Shown here in pieces: positions 25,071 to 34,070 of a DNA stretch of 64,000 bases (position 1 is the first letter of the stretch; every line of letters begins with the position of its first letter). Below the pieces are notes generated by a model. It made no database searches and was not told the origin of the DNA. It saw only the letters and a list, made by a program, of their open reading frames with translations. The DNA is taken from NCBI RefSeq assembly GCF_001429165.1, contig NZ_LMIR01000002.1:833883-897882 (forward strand). The letters are read 5' to 3'. The DNA is from Agromyces sp. Root81 (GTDB taxonomy: Bacteria > Actinomycetota > Actinomycetes > Actinomycetales > Microbacteriaceae). The translations under genes were made by a program, and so were the position numbers.

Positions 25071-26003
25071 CTACTCGGGCAGCGTCGCACCGTCGGCGAG
25101 CGCGAGTTGCTCCTCCGGCGACAGCGACATGTAGTACTGCAGCTGCTCGGCGGTGACCTCGTACGCGGTCGGCCATTCGCCGAGCGGCACGATCGAGTGC
25201 ACCACGCGGTCGCCGTACACGTGCACGAGGTTCACCGACTGCCCGCCGGCCTGGCCGCGCACGCCGGGGCCCGGCTGACGCAGGTCCATCGTGTAACACG
25301 TCGCCGACGCCACCGACACCGGGATGCCGGCGAACGTGCTCCACGTCGAGTAGTGCAGGTGCCCGGCGAGGATGCCGCGCACGTCGCTGCCCGCGAGCAC
25401 CTCGGCGAGCGCCGCCTGGTCGCGCAGCTCGACGAGCGCCATGAGGCCGAGCGGCGTCGGCACCGGCGGGTGGTGCAGCGCGAGCAGGGTGCCGCGCGGC
25501 GCAGGCTCGGCCAGCACGCCGCGGAGCCACTCGAGCTGCTCCGGTGCGATCTCGCCGTGGTGGTGGCCGGGCACCGTCGAGTCGAGCACCACGATGCGAA
25601 GGCCGTCGACGTCGTGCACGCGGTCGACCGGGGCGGCGAGCGCCGCGGCATCCGTGCCGGCCTCGCCGAGCAGTACCTCGCGGAACGGCTCCCTCGTGTC
25701 GTGGTTGCCCATGACCCAGATCACCTCGGCGCCCATCGCCGCGGCGGCGGGCTCGACGGCGGCCTTCAGTCGCTCGTACGCATCGGCTGCCCCGGTGTCG
25801 GCGAGGTCGCCCGTGATCACGAGCGCCGCGGGACGCAGGGGAACGAGCCCCGCCAGCGCCTCGGCGAGGTTCGCGTCGGCGTCGACGCTGCCGTGCAGCG
25901 GTTCGGCGAGCGCGGTGAGGTGCGTGTCGCTGAGGTGCACGATGAGCTGCTCCGCCGGTGGGAACTGCGTGCCGGGCCGCCCTGGCTGCTGCGCGCCGCT
26001 CAT
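25071..26003 (-). CDS. CpdA-like metallophosphoesterase
   Basis: A 310-residue calcineurin-type phosphoesterase. The five metal-ligand motifs are all present: [39 protein letters not shown]. This layout fits the class III cyclic-nucleotide phosphodiesterase group (Rv0805/CpdA-like) that hydrolyses cAMP or other phosphodiesters; the true substrate is unknown. Its ATG overlaps the stop of the tyrosine phosphatase gene (ATGA), so the two are translated together. Confidence 0.9.
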   Translation of the reverse strand: MSGAQQPGRPGTQFPPAEQLIVHLSDTHLTALAEPLHGSVDADANLAEALAGLVPLRPAALVITGDLADTGAADAYERLKAAVEPAAAAMGAEVIWVMGNHDTREPFREVLLGEAGTDAAALAAPVDRVHDVDGLRIVVLDSTVPGHHHGEIAPEQLEWLRGVLAEPAPRGTLLALHHPPVPTPLGLMALVELRDQAALAEVLAGSDVRGILAGHLHYSTWSTFAGIPVSVASATCYTMDLRQPGPGVRGQAGGQSVNLVHVYGDRVVHSIVPLGEWPTAYEVTAEQLQYYMSLSPEEQLALADGATLPE

Positions 26004-26779
26004 CGGGCGACCTCCTCGACGAGCGCCGCCGCGAGTCGCCCGCGGTCGGCGGCGTCGAAGCCGATCGCGTCGAGGTAGCCCTCGACCGACCCGTGTTCGG
26101 CGGCGAGGTCGTCGAGCAGCGAGCGGATGACCCGCGCCGGGCTCTTCGTCACGAGTTCGACGATCCCGTCGCCGATGGGCATGCCGTAGGCCCGCACGCG
26201 CGCGAGCATCGCCTCGCTCCACGGTCCGTCGAGCAGCTGTTCGCTCGCCTCGTAGTCGCGGGCGATGTCGTCGAGGTCGGCTCCGGCCACCGCGAGCGCG
26301 AGCGCCACGACGACGCCCGTGCGGTCCTTGCCCGCGGTGCAGTGCACGAGCACCGGGCCGTCGGCGTCGGCGATCCTGCGCAGGGCTCGAGCGAACGCAT
26401 CGCCGCCCTCGTCGGTCATGTGCCGGTACACCGAGGCGAGGTCGAGCGAGGCCGGGTCGAGCTGCGTCACCGAGCCGGCGATGATCGGCAGCGCGACGTG
26501 CTCGACGGGCGAACCGTCGGCGAGCACGAGGCCGTCGAGGTCGTCGGGCTGCGCGGCGGCCTCCTCGGCCGTGCGCAGGTCGAGCACCCGGCGCACGCCG
26601 AGCGTGGCGAGCGCCTCGCGCCCCGAGTCGCCGAGGCGGTCGATCGCGTCGGAGCGGAGCAGGCGGCCCGGGCGGATCCGCCCGTTCGGCACCTCGGCCG
26701 CGACGGCGCGGAAGTTGAACGTGCCGGGCACGGGGATGCGGTTCGGGATGCCGGTGCGGGCGGGTGTCTCGATGGACAT
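26000..26779 (-). CDS. tyrosine-protein phosphatase, PtpB-like
   Basis: A 259-residue protein with the N-terminal [20 protein letters not shown] region, [11 protein letters not shown], and the catalytic P-loop [11 protein letters not shown] (CX5R). This is the actinobacterial PtpB-like family of protein tyrosine or phosphoinositide phosphatases; no signal peptide is seen, so it is cytosolic here. AGAGGAA precedes its ATG. It forms an operon with the metallophosphoesterase gene. Confidence 0.92.
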   Translation of the reverse strand: MSIETPARTGIPNRIPVPGTFNFRAVAAEVPNGRIRPGRLLRSDAIDRLGDSGREALATLGVRRVLDLRTAEEAAAQPDDLDGLVLADGSPVEHVALPIIAGSVTQLDPASLDLASVYRHMTDEGGDAFARALRRIADADGPVLVHCTAGKDRTGVVVALALAVAGADLDDIARDYEASEQLLDGPWSEAMLARVRAYGMPIGDGIVELVTKSPARVIRSLLDDLAAEHGSVEGYLDAIGFDAADRGRLAAALVEEVAR

Positions 26780-26841
26780 GGGTTCCTCTCGGTGCGTGAG
26801 TGCGTGAGTTCGTGGATTCGTGGGTGCGTGGTGGGGACGGG

Positions 26842-28278
26842 TCAGGCGCCCGTGGTCGACGCCGTCACGGGGACCGGCGCCGCGACGGGCACCGGCTCGG
26901 GCGAGGCATCCGACACCGCACCGGCCGCGACCGCGGCGTCGGGGAGCTGGATCGGCGTGACGCCCGGCACGACGACGCCCGGCCGGAGCGCCGTGATGCG
27001 ACGCAGCGGCAGCATCGAGGCGAGCACCACGAGGCCGGCGACGAGGTACAGCGCGAGGTAGTTGCCCTCACCGCCCGAGAGCGGGTCGACGTTGCCGCCG
27101 ACGAGCAGGAAGAACGGCGCGACGGCCGGGGCGAGCGACTGCGGCAGCGTCTTGGCGATGTTGAACACGCCGAGGTAGCGACCGGCCTCGGCGGCGGGGA
27201 TGGTGCGCATCACGAGCGCGAGGTCGACGGCGTAGTAGGTGCCGAGCGCGAAACCCGCGAGCACGTTGCCGATCCAGAACATCGCGAGTGACGCCGTGAA
27301 CGCCTTCAGCAGGCACGCCGCGGCGAGCATGAGGATCGCGATGACCACGAACGGCGTGTAGTCGCCCTTGCGGGAGGCGAGGTAGCCGCCGGTGAACGCG
27401 GCCACGAGGCTGAGGAACGCCACGAGGAGCGAGGCGATCGAGGTGGTCGTCGTCGCGGCATCCGTGTCCATCTGCAGTCGGCTGAGCAGGTAGAAGAGGC
27501 CGAACGTGCCCATGATCATGTAGCCGAACTGCATCGAGAAGCGCTGCAGCCACACCCAGGCGAACTGCGGCATCTTCACCGGGTTGAACACGAGCGCGCC
27601 GAACACCCCGCGCAGGTGCACGGGACCCACCTGTGCGCGCGTCGTCGGCGCATCGGCGAGGAAGGGCACCGTCGCAAGCGTCACGACGAGGGCGACGGCC
27701 GGCATCACGGTGAAGGCGAGCACGAGGTCGTCCTTGAGCACGCCGGCGACGACGAGCGCCGGGACCATGCCGGCGAACGCACCGGCGCCGAAGATGCCCG
27801 ACGCCTTCGCGCGCTGCCGGTCGGGCACCCGGTCGGAGAGCATGCCGTAGAGCGCGGCGAGCGTCGCGGCGTACGAGAGCTGCGCGAGGCCCCACCCGAT
27901 GGCGAGCGTGACGAGGTCGCCGGCGGTCGCCACGAGCACGAGCGCCGGGGCCCCCGCGATGACGCCCGCGACGATCCAGGGGCGACGGCGGCCGAAGCGC
28001 GAGGCGGTGCGGTCGCTCAGGTGGCCGAACACCGGGGTCACGACGAGGGTCGCGAGCGCACCGACGACCGTCACGATCGACAGGGCGAACTCCTTGCCGA
28101 TGGCGGGGTCGAGCGCCATCACCTTGAGCGACAGCAGCACGATGAGCGGCGCGATGAGCGCACCGGTGACGACGAACTCGATGAGCGTCATCGCGGAGAT
28201 GACGCGGGTCCTCACCGGTTCGGTGGGCTGCGGCAATGCGGCGGGCGCCGCGGTGGGGGTGGCGGTCGGCTCGGCCAT
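26842..28278 (-). CDS. MFS transporter next to a divergent TetR regulator
   Basis: A 478-residue, twelve-helix major facilitator protein. [20 protein letters not shown] is the loop 2-3 signature, and [15 protein letters not shown] and [20 protein letters not shown] follow. The pattern is closest to GPH/sugar-type or efflux MFS proteins; substrate unknown. The N- and C-termini are Ala/Pro/Thr-rich tails. The ATG at 28278 has AGAGGA upstream. The divergent TetR gene and the palindrome at 28350 suggest ligand-controlled expression. Confidence 0.88.
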   Translation of the reverse strand: MAEPTATPTAAPAALPQPTEPVRTRVISAMTLIEFVVTGALIAPLIVLLSLKVMALDPAIGKEFALSIVTVVGALATLVVTPVFGHLSDRTASRFGRRRPWIVAGVIAGAPALVLVATAGDLVTLAIGWGLAQLSYAATLAALYGMLSDRVPDRQRAKASGIFGAGAFAGMVPALVVAGVLKDDLVLAFTVMPAVALVVTLATVPFLADAPTTRAQVGPVHLRGVFGALVFNPVKMPQFAWVWLQRFSMQFGYMIMGTFGLFYLLSRLQMDTDAATTTTSIASLLVAFLSLVAAFTGGYLASRKGDYTPFVVIAILMLAAACLLKAFTASLAMFWIGNVLAGFALGTYYAVDLALVMRTIPAAEAGRYLGVFNIAKTLPQSLAPAVAPFFLLVGGNVDPLSGGEGNYLALYLVAGLVVLASMLPLRRITALRPGVVVPGVTPIQLPDAAVAAGAVSDASPEPVPVAAPVPVTASTTGA

Positions 28279-28349
28279 GGTGGTCCTCTCGGAGGCTTCG
28301 GGGGGTGACGGATGCCACTCCAGCGCCTCCGCACGAACGCCGCCGATTA

Positions 28350-28367
28350 ACTGAGTGAACACTCAGT
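28350..28367. promoter_or_regulatory. TetR-type operator
   Basis: ACTGAGTGAACACTCAGT is an inverted repeat with 8-bp arms and a central AA. It lies in the divergent region between the MFS gene and the tetR gene, about 55 bases before the latter, the usual place for an auto-regulating TetR site. Confidence 0.78.
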
Positions 28368-28421
28368 GAATGCGCGACGAGCGCTCGGGGCAGTGCACTC
28401 GCGCTGGGGCAGAGTGGAGTC

Positions 28422-29090
28422 ATGCCACCTGTGGATGCCTCCGAGCCTGCGACGTCGACCCGGCTCCCCCGCCCGAGCGACGCCGGGACCACCGCCCGGC
28501 CGATGCGCGCGAACCGCGCCGGTGCCGCACGGCGAGCGATGGTCATCGACGTCGCCGTCGACCACTTCTCGCGCCACGGCTACCAGGGCGCGTCGCTCGC
28601 GGCGATCGCCGCCGACGCCGGCATCACCGACGCCGGGCTCCTGTACCACTTCCACACGAAGTCCGAGCTGTTCGCCGCCGTGATCGCCGCCCGCGAGGAA
28701 CCGTTCGTCGAGGCCTTCACCAGCACCCCGGCGACCTTCGCCGAACTGCTCGACGGCTTCCGGCACGCCGTCGACGCGAGCCTCGCGCACCCGGAGCTCG
28801 TGCGGTTCCAGGCGGCACTGAGCGGTGAGATGGCGATGCCCGGGCATCCGTTCCACGACCACTACGTGGCGAACCAGCGCAGCGCCCTGGCATCGCTCAC
28901 GGCCACGCTCACCCGGTTCATCGACGACGGACAGCTCTCATCGGGCACTGACGCGCGTCAGCTCGCCCGCGAACTCATCGCCCTGCACCGCGGACTTCGG
29001 GCCGAGTGGGCGATCACGCCCGACGAGATCGACCTCCCGGCCGCGCTCTCGGCGGCGCTGGATCGAGTGCTGCGGAGCGCGAGCAGCTAG
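28422..29090 (+). CDS. TetR-family transcriptional regulator
   Basis: A 222-residue regulator with an unusually long Pro/Thr/Arg tail before the HTH. The HTH is VDHFSRHGYQGASLAAIAAD followed by AGITDAGLLYHFHTKSELFA. The C-terminal ligand domain (residues about 95-220) has no recognisable signature. It is divergent from an MFS transporter gene with an 18-base inverted repeat between them, so it probably represses both. The stop overlaps the end of the convergent zinc-ribbon gene. Confidence 0.9.
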   Translation: MPPVDASEPATSTRLPRPSDAGTTARPMRANRAGAARRAMVIDVAVDHFSRHGYQGASLAAIAADAGITDAGLLYHFHTKSELFAAVIAAREEPFVEAFTSTPATFAELLDGFRHAVDASLAHPELVRFQAALSGEMAMPGHPFHDHYVANQRSALASLTATLTRFIDDGQLSSGTDARQLARELIALHRGLRAEWAITPDEIDLPAALSAALDRVLRSASS

Positions 29091-29308
29091 CTCAGCAGGT
29101 CGCGCACCGCGGCGCCCCACTGGAACCCGCACTCGCGGCAGTCGAAGATGGGGGCCTCGTCGAGCGCGAGCGCGCCCGAGACGTCGTCGGCCTCGACCTC
29201 GAAGTCGAGGGGACCGTAGACGATCGCGCGCACCGCGAGGGAGTCGCAGCGCGGACACGGCTCGTCGATCACCAAGTGCGGTGCTGAGTGCTGCATCTGC
29301 TTCGTCAT
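29087..29308 (-). CDS. small zinc-ribbon protein
   Basis: A 73-residue protein with two Cys pairs, EPCPRCDS and FDCRECGFQWG, separated by about 40 residues: a zinc ribbon. Function unknown. TACCGT lies 7 bases before its ATG at 29308, indicating a likely leaderless mRNA. Its end overlaps the stop of the convergent tetR gene by 4 bases. Confidence 0.7.
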   Translation of the reverse strand: MTKQMQHSAPHLVIDEPCPRCDSLAVRAIVYGPLDFEVEADDVSGALALDEAPIFDCRECGFQWGAAVRDLLS

Positions 29309-29423
29309 GGCTGTCACGGTACGCCGAGCCTCCGACATCCCCGGCACTGCGAGCGCGCGTCGCCGACGGCCACGCGTTCACGCCTCACCGGGTCGACACC
29401 CCGGAATCCCTAGACTTGGGCGC

Positions 29424-30473
29424 GTGCTGACCGCCGCGCTCGTCTTCGCGATCCTTCCCGCGTCCCTCATCCTGGGGCTCGGGCTGGTCGCGCGCGCGGT
29501 CGCCTCGCAGCGCCTGAAACCGCGAGTGGTGCAGTACGCCCCCGACCGCGATTCGACGGTGCTGCGCGACGCCCTGCTCGTCGATGCCGACCGGCGCGCG
29601 GCATCCGCCGCCCTCATCGACCTCGCCGTGAAGCGCAAGATCCGTCTCATGCCCGGCGCGGGCAAGCACGACCCCATCGGCGTCGAACTCGCCTCCGGCT
29701 CCGTGCTCACCGCCGAGGAGGCGGCGCTGCTCGAAGCGCTCTTCGGCCCCGAGCACACGGGCGCGCGCGTGCGCCGCTTCTCGGCCGACCGCCGTGCGCT
29801 CGCCGGGCGCCTGAAGAGCCTGCTGCTGAACACCGAGCACGCCCTCGCCCGCGACGGGCTCGTCGCCGAGCGTCGCGTGACCTGGCCGGGCGTCACCCTC
29901 ACGGTCTTCGCCTACCTCGGCATGCTCGTCGAGGCGCTGTTCCTCGTCGTCACGATCGTCGACGGCGATTGGCCCGCCCTCATCGCGACGCTCATCGCCG
30001 TCGCCGCGACGATCGCCACGATCTTCGTGACCCCGTCGTCGTGGCGCAAATTCCTGCCCGCCGCCGACGACCGCCGCGAGCACCTCGCCGGCCTCGAGCA
30101 GTACATCGAGCTCGCCGAAGCCGACCGGCTGCGCGTGCTGCAGTCGCCGAGCGGCGCCGAACTGCGCACGACGGATGCCGCGACTCCCGAGTCGTCCGAC
30201 CCGGTCACGCGCTTCCACCTGCACGAACGCCTGCTGCCCTACGCGGTGCTCTTCGGACTCGAACGCGAGTGGATCGCGAAGCTGAAGCTCGAGCACACCG
30301 AGCTCGGTCCGTCGAACCTCGAGACGCTCGGCGACCTCGCCGAGGTCACGGTCGACATCGCCGTCGCGATCGACGCCGCCGGCAGCGTCGTCGAACTGAC
30401 CGCCGCAGTCGGCGACCTCGCCGACGGCGCGGGCAACGCCATCGGCGGGGTCTTCGAGCTGTTCAACCTGTAG
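29424..30473 (+). CDS. DUF2207-like membrane protein, C-terminal domain only
   Basis: A 349-residue protein. An N-terminal hydrophobic segment (ALVFAILPASLILGLGLVAR) is followed by a winged-helix-like part (RAASAALIDLAVKRKIRLMP, VLTAEEAALLEALFG), two more membrane segments (VTLTVFAYLGMLVEALFLVV and ALIATLIAVAATIATIFV) and a helical tail. The order matches the C-terminal half of DUF2207 proteins; the usual N-terminal extracellular domain is missing. The GTG is chosen because TAGACT lies 7 bases before it. Confidence 0.65.
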   Translation: MLTAALVFAILPASLILGLGLVARAVASQRLKPRVVQYAPDRDSTVLRDALLVDADRRAASAALIDLAVKRKIRLMPGAGKHDPIGVELASGSVLTAEEAALLEALFGPEHTGARVRRFSADRRALAGRLKSLLLNTEHALARDGLVAERRVTWPGVTLTVFAYLGMLVEALFLVVTIVDGDWPALIATLIAVAATIATIFVTPSSWRKFLPAADDRREHLAGLEQYIELAEADRLRVLQSPSGAELRTTDAATPESSDPVTRFHLHERLLPYAVLFGLEREWIAKLKLEHTELGPSNLETLGDLAEVTVDIAVAIDAAGSVVELTAAVGDLADGAGNAIGGVFELFNL

Positions 30474-30501
30474 CGGTGCCGCGATGCGGCAGCATGGAGG
30501 C

Positions 30502-31197
30502 ATGACCACCGCCGAGGACTTCATCACGGTCGACGTCGACGGCGTGCCCGTCTCCGCCGTGTACGCCCGCCCGCCGGGCGCGACGGTCACGATGGTCGTC
30601 GCCCATGGCGCGGGCGCCGGCATGGAGCATCCGTTCATGACGGGCTTCACGCGTGCACTCGACGATGACGGCGTCGCGACCCTGCGCTTCAATTTCCCGT
30701 ACCGCGAGGCCGGGCGCCGGTTCCCCGACCGGCCGCCGGTCGCGATCGCGACCTGGCGCGCGGTGATGGATGCCGCGGCCGCACGAGCCGCCGATGCGGG
30801 CCGCCCCGACGAGCCGATCTGGGCGGCGGGCAAGTCGTTCGGCGGGCGCATGGCGTCGATGGCCGTCGCCGAGGGCATGCCCGCATCGGGCCTCGTCTTC
30901 CTCGGCTACCCACTGCACGCCCCGGGCAAGCCCGAGAAGCCGCGCGACGAGCACCTGCCCGGCATCACCGTGCCGATGCTCTTCCTGCAGGGTCGCAACG
31001 ACCCGTTCGCGAAGCCGAATGAGCAGCTCGACGAGGTCGTCGCCCGGGTCGGCTCGAATGCCGTGCTCGAGTGGATCACCGACGCGAACCACTCCTTCGA
31101 GGTGAAGGGCGCCAAGCGCCCGGCCGCCGAGATCGGCGCCGGGCTCGCGGCACCGGTCGCGACGTTCGTGCGCGGTCGCGCACCGGCGGGCGAGTAA
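30502..31197 (+). CDS. alpha/beta hydrolase (KANL3/Tex30-like)
   Basis: A 231-residue hydrolase: MVVAHGAGAGMEHPFMTGFT, LRFNFPYREAG, a nucleophile elbow WAAGKSFGGRMAS (Ser), an acid in LFLQGRNDPF, and the His in DANHSFEV. This is the dienelactone-hydrolase-like KANL3/Tex30 group with no assigned substrate. An ATG 18 bases upstream in frame is possible; GGAGG lies just before the chosen ATG, closer than usual. Confidence 0.85.
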   Translation: MTTAEDFITVDVDGVPVSAVYARPPGATVTMVVAHGAGAGMEHPFMTGFTRALDDDGVATLRFNFPYREAGRRFPDRPPVAIATWRAVMDAAAARAADAGRPDEPIWAAGKSFGGRMASMAVAEGMPASGLVFLGYPLHAPGKPEKPRDEHLPGITVPMLFLQGRNDPFAKPNEQLDEVVARVGSNAVLEWITDANHSFEVKGAKRPAAEIGAGLAAPVATFVRGRAPAGE

Positions 31198-31219
31198 CAG
31201 AGGTCGTGGTCGGCGCGGA

Positions 31220-31453
31220 TCAGAAGGCGGCCGAGGCCCACCAGACGATGATGAACAGGCCCATCGCGACGAAGGCCAGGCCGACGATCAGGAAGACGTT
31301 GGAGCTCGGGCCACGAGCTCCCGCGCGCGCCACGGTCGACTGACGCTCCGCCGTGATCGTCTCGGAGAGCCGGCGGCGATTGACGATGAGCACGGCGCCC
31401 GCGACGAGCGCGAGCACGGCCCATACGAGGGCGAAGGCCAAACCGAGTTCCAC
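31220..31453 (-). CDS. small two-helix membrane protein
   Basis: A 77-residue protein with two hydrophobic segments (FALVWAVLALVAGAVLIV and NVFLIVGLAFVAMGLFIIVW) around a basic, Ser/Thr-rich loop. Unknown family. GTG start with TAGGCT 6 bases upstream, a leaderless-type arrangement. It is divergent from the haemoglobin operon; the 166 bases between hold a short AT-rich stretch and GGGTGTG/CACACCC arms but no recognisable operator. Confidence 0.6.
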   Translation of the reverse strand: MELGLAFALVWAVLALVAGAVLIVNRRRLSETITAERQSTVARAGARGPSSNVFLIVGLAFVAMGLFIIVWWASAAF

Positions 31454-31619
31454 CCTGCCAGCCTATCCGCGGTGGCCGAAGCCGAGGAACGGAGTGTGCC
31501 AGACGGGACTGAACGCCCGCTCCGAACCGACGCGACATTGCAACAAAGGCTTTATCTGAGGGTGTGCGTTCTGCTAGGAAAGGGACGTCCTCACACCCCC
31601 CTACCGAACGGACACCCGA

Positions 31620-32024
31620 ATGAACTCCCTCGATCTGCAGACCCAACCCGAAGCCCAGAGCGACTACGCAGCCGTCGGAGGTGCACCCGCGGTCACCGCC
31701 GTCGTCAACCGGTTCTACGAGCTGGTGCTCGGCGACGACCGACTGCTGAAGCACTTCGAGGGCATCGAGATGGTCCGACTCAAGCGACACCAGGTCGCGC
31801 TCGTCTCCCAGGTCATGGGCGGGCCGGTCGCCTACGAGGGACGCGACCTGCGTGCGGCCCACGCGAACATGGGCATCACGGCGGAGGAGTTCGGCGCCGT
31901 CGCCGAACACCTGATCGCTGCGCTGACCGAGGCCGGTGTTCCATCCGAGATCGTCGACCGCACCGTGACCGCCGTCGCCGCGACCCAACCCGACATCGTC
32001 GAGGTCAGCGCGACGCAAGACTGA
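31620..32024 (+). CDS. truncated haemoglobin, group I (GlbN-like)
   Basis: A 134-residue globin of the 2-on-2 fold: YAAVGGAPAVTAVVNRFYEL, RLKRHQVALVSQVMGGPVAY, and DLRAAHANMGITAEEF with the proximal His. GlbN-type proteins bind O2 and NO, and the mycobacterial homologue oxidises NO to nitrate. It is first in a probable operon with a flavohaemoprotein, which could supply electrons. Confidence 0.93.
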   Translation: MNSLDLQTQPEAQSDYAAVGGAPAVTAVVNRFYELVLGDDRLLKHFEGIEMVRLKRHQVALVSQVMGGPVAYEGRDLRAAHANMGITAEEFGAVAEHLIAALTEAGVPSEIVDRTVTAVAATQPDIVEVSATQD

Positions 32025-32028
32025 CGGC

Positions 32029-33219
32029 GTGGACACCGCTGCGCTGAAGCACACCTGGTCGCTGGCCGAGACGCTCGGCGACGAGGTGCCGCTCTTCTTC
32101 TACTCGCACCTCTTCTACACGCACCCCGAGCTCCGGGCGATGTTCCCGGTCGCGATGGCCACCCAACGCGACCGACTCGTCGGCGCGCTCGGGCGCATCG
32201 TGTCCAACGTCGATCAACTCGACGAGCTGACCGCGTTCATCGGGCAGCTCGGCCGTGACCACCGCAGGTTCGAGGTCATCGCCGAGCACTACGACGCGGT
32301 TGGCCTCTCCCTCCTCACCACGCTGCAGCACTTCCTCGGCGACCTCTGGACCGCAGAGCTCGCCGAGGACTGGGCCGGTGCGTACGGCGTCATCGCGACC
32401 GCGATGGTGCAGGCCGCCGAGGAGTCGGAACTGAGCAGTCCGGCCTCCTGGGCGGGTCAGGTCACCGCAGTCGAGCGCCGCAGCATGGACATCGCGATCG
32501 TGCATGTGCGCCCCGAACCCGACCTCCCGTTCGAGCCCGGGCAGTCGTTCGCCGTCGAGACGCCGTACGCCCCTCGCTTGTGGCGCTACTTCAGCGCCGC
32601 CAACGCGCCGCGGCAGGACGGCACGATCGAGTTCCACGTGCAACTGGTGCCGGGCGGGCAGGTCTCGGGCGCCGTGGTGCGGCGACTGAAGGCCGGTGAC
32701 GTACTGCGGCTGGGCTCAGCGGTCGGGCAGGAGCTGACGCTCGGCGACGCCGACCGCGGTCGAGACCTCGTCATGGTCGCCGGCGGAACCGGCCTGGCCC
32801 CGCTCCGTGCGCATCTGGAACGCATCGACCTGCAGTGGCAGACGACCGGAGACGCCCCGCGCGTGCACCTGTTCCACGGCGCTCGAGTTCCGTGGAACCT
32901 GTACGAGAACCGCCTGATGCAGAGCCTGACCGGTCGGCCATGGTTCAGCTATACGCCCGTCGTGTCCGACGACCCGAGCTACCCCGGTCGCAAGGGGTTC
33001 GTGAGCGACGCGGTCGTCGAGGCCGGCGTCTCCCCCGGCGCCCTCGCGATGATCTGCGGGTCGCCGTCCATGGTGCGCCACACCGCCTCCCGGCTGCGCG
33101 AGCTCGGTGTGCCATCACCCGACATCCGTTTCGAACTGTTCGCCACACTCGATGAGGACGGCCTGCGTGACCCGCAGCCGTCGCCGCTCGTGGAAGAACC
33201 GATGGGAAGTGCCCGATGA
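32029..33219 (+). CDS. flavohaemoprotein (globin-FAD-NAD reductase)
   Basis: A 396-residue protein. Residues 1-135 are a globin (LFFYSHLFYTHPELRAMFPV; proximal His in GRDHRRFEV). Residues about 150-250 are an FAD domain (EPGQSFAVETPY, RYFSAANAP). Residues about 255-370 are an NAD domain (LVMVAGGTGLAPLRAHLE, MICGSPSMVRHTA). Family role: NO dioxygenation to nitrate using NAD(P)H. The FAD motif is RYFSAAN rather than RxYS, as in actinobacterial type II-like flavohaemoglobins. The GTG start is 4 bases after the GlbN stop; its own stop overlaps the next ATG. Confidence 0.92.
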   Translation: MDTAALKHTWSLAETLGDEVPLFFYSHLFYTHPELRAMFPVAMATQRDRLVGALGRIVSNVDQLDELTAFIGQLGRDHRRFEVIAEHYDAVGLSLLTTLQHFLGDLWTAELAEDWAGAYGVIATAMVQAAEESELSSPASWAGQVTAVERRSMDIAIVHVRPEPDLPFEPGQSFAVETPYAPRLWRYFSAANAPRQDGTIEFHVQLVPGGQVSGAVVRRLKAGDVLRLGSAVGQELTLGDADRGRDLVMVAGGTGLAPLRAHLERIDLQWQTTGDAPRVHLFHGARVPWNLYENRLMQSLTGRPWFSYTPVVSDDPSYPGRKGFVSDAVVEAGVSPGALAMICGSPSMVRHTASRLRELGVPSPDIRFELFATLDEDGLRDPQPSPLVEEPMGSAR

Positions 33220-33980
33220 CCACTTGGGACGACGAAGACGAACTCCCGATCCCTCGACCGCCGGAACCCGAAGGCGGCCTCGTCGCCGCCGTCTCGCGTC
33301 TGCCCGAGTCGGGTACCGTGAAATTCGCCTCACGCCCGCTCGGCGGGTACGACCGCTCCGAAGTGGACGCGTACGTGGCGGACCTCGCACGCACGATCGG
33401 CGAGGTCCGGGCGGCACTCGCCGAGAACCGCCGCGAACACGCCGAGGACCGCCGCGAACTCGCCGAACTCCGTGCAGAGAACACGAAGCTCCGCATCACC
33501 GACTCCGCCGAGCTCGAGCGCGAGGTCACGCTGGGTGCCGTCGGTCTGCTCTCGCAGGCACAGGTGATCGCCGACAAGGCGGTCGCCGACGCCGAGGAGT
33601 ACGCCCGCGATCTCGTGCTCACCGCCCGCACGCAGTATCGCGAGGCACAGGAGCGCACCGCAGCGACCGCAGCTGCCGCGCCGACCGAGCCGGCGACGAC
33701 GACGGCGAGCATCCCGCTGCCGTCGATGCCCGAGATCGAGTACGTGCGCACCTACGCGCAGGTCGCCCAGATCCAATTGCGCTCGGTGCTCGACGCGCTC
33801 ACCGAGCAGGTCGATCGCCTCGGCACGCTGCCGCTGCCCGACGCGGCGGAGGTGGCCGAGGTGGCCGAGTCGGCGGTGCATGCGGCGCCCGACGACGAGT
33901 TCCCCGACGAGGAACCGGATTGGCTCCCGGCGGTGCCGCCGCAGCCGACGATCCAGCGGCAGACGTACGTCAGTCCGTGA
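33216..33980 (+). CDS. DivIVA-domain coiled-coil protein in the globin operon
   Basis: A 254-residue protein. Residues about 35-60 match the DivIVA start (VKFASRPLGGYDRSEVDAYV), then come a heptad-rich coil (NRREHAEDRRELAELRAENT), a second helix (LLSQAQVIADKAVADAEEYA, typical of DivIVA-like proteins), and an Ala/Pro/Glu-rich C-terminus. DivIVA proteins are polar or septal scaffolds. Its ATG overlaps the flavohaemoprotein stop (ATGA), so it is translated with the globins. Why a scaffold is encoded here is unclear; it may localise the NO-detoxifying enzymes. Confidence 0.82.
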   Translation: MTTWDDEDELPIPRPPEPEGGLVAAVSRLPESGTVKFASRPLGGYDRSEVDAYVADLARTIGEVRAALAENRREHAEDRRELAELRAENTKLRITDSAELEREVTLGAVGLLSQAQVIADKAVADAEEYARDLVLTARTQYREAQERTAATAAAAPTEPATTTASIPLPSMPEIEYVRTYAQVAQIQLRSVLDALTEQVDRLGTLPLPDAAEVAEVAESAVHAAPDDEFPDEEPDWLPAVPPQPTIQRQTYVSP

Positions 33981-33991
33981 TCCCGCCGGAC

Positions 33992-34058
33992 GGCCCGACG
34001 ACCCCGATCCTCGCTCTCTCGCTGCACGAGCGATGCGAGGCTCCCGGGTCGTCGGGCC
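33992..34058. terminator. long bidirectional terminator-like hairpin
   Basis: GGCCCGACGACCC (33992-34004) pairs with GGGTCGTCGGGCC (34046-34058), and inside it CCTCGC pairs with GCGAGG. It lies between the convergent ends of the DivIVA-like and SDR genes. Confidence 0.7.
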
Positions 34059-34070
34059 CAAGCCCGGAAC

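Noticed and set aside
26791..26836. GTGCGTGAG-like simple repeat upstream of the tyrosine phosphatase/after the MFS gene
   Set aside because: Short and irregular; no clear unit or function.
31454..31619. NsrR-type NO-sensing operator before the globin operon
   Set aside because: The AT-rich stretch with TTGCAACAAAGG and the GGGTGTG/CACACCC arms do not fit any NsrR or Dos-type consensus I know well enough to claim.
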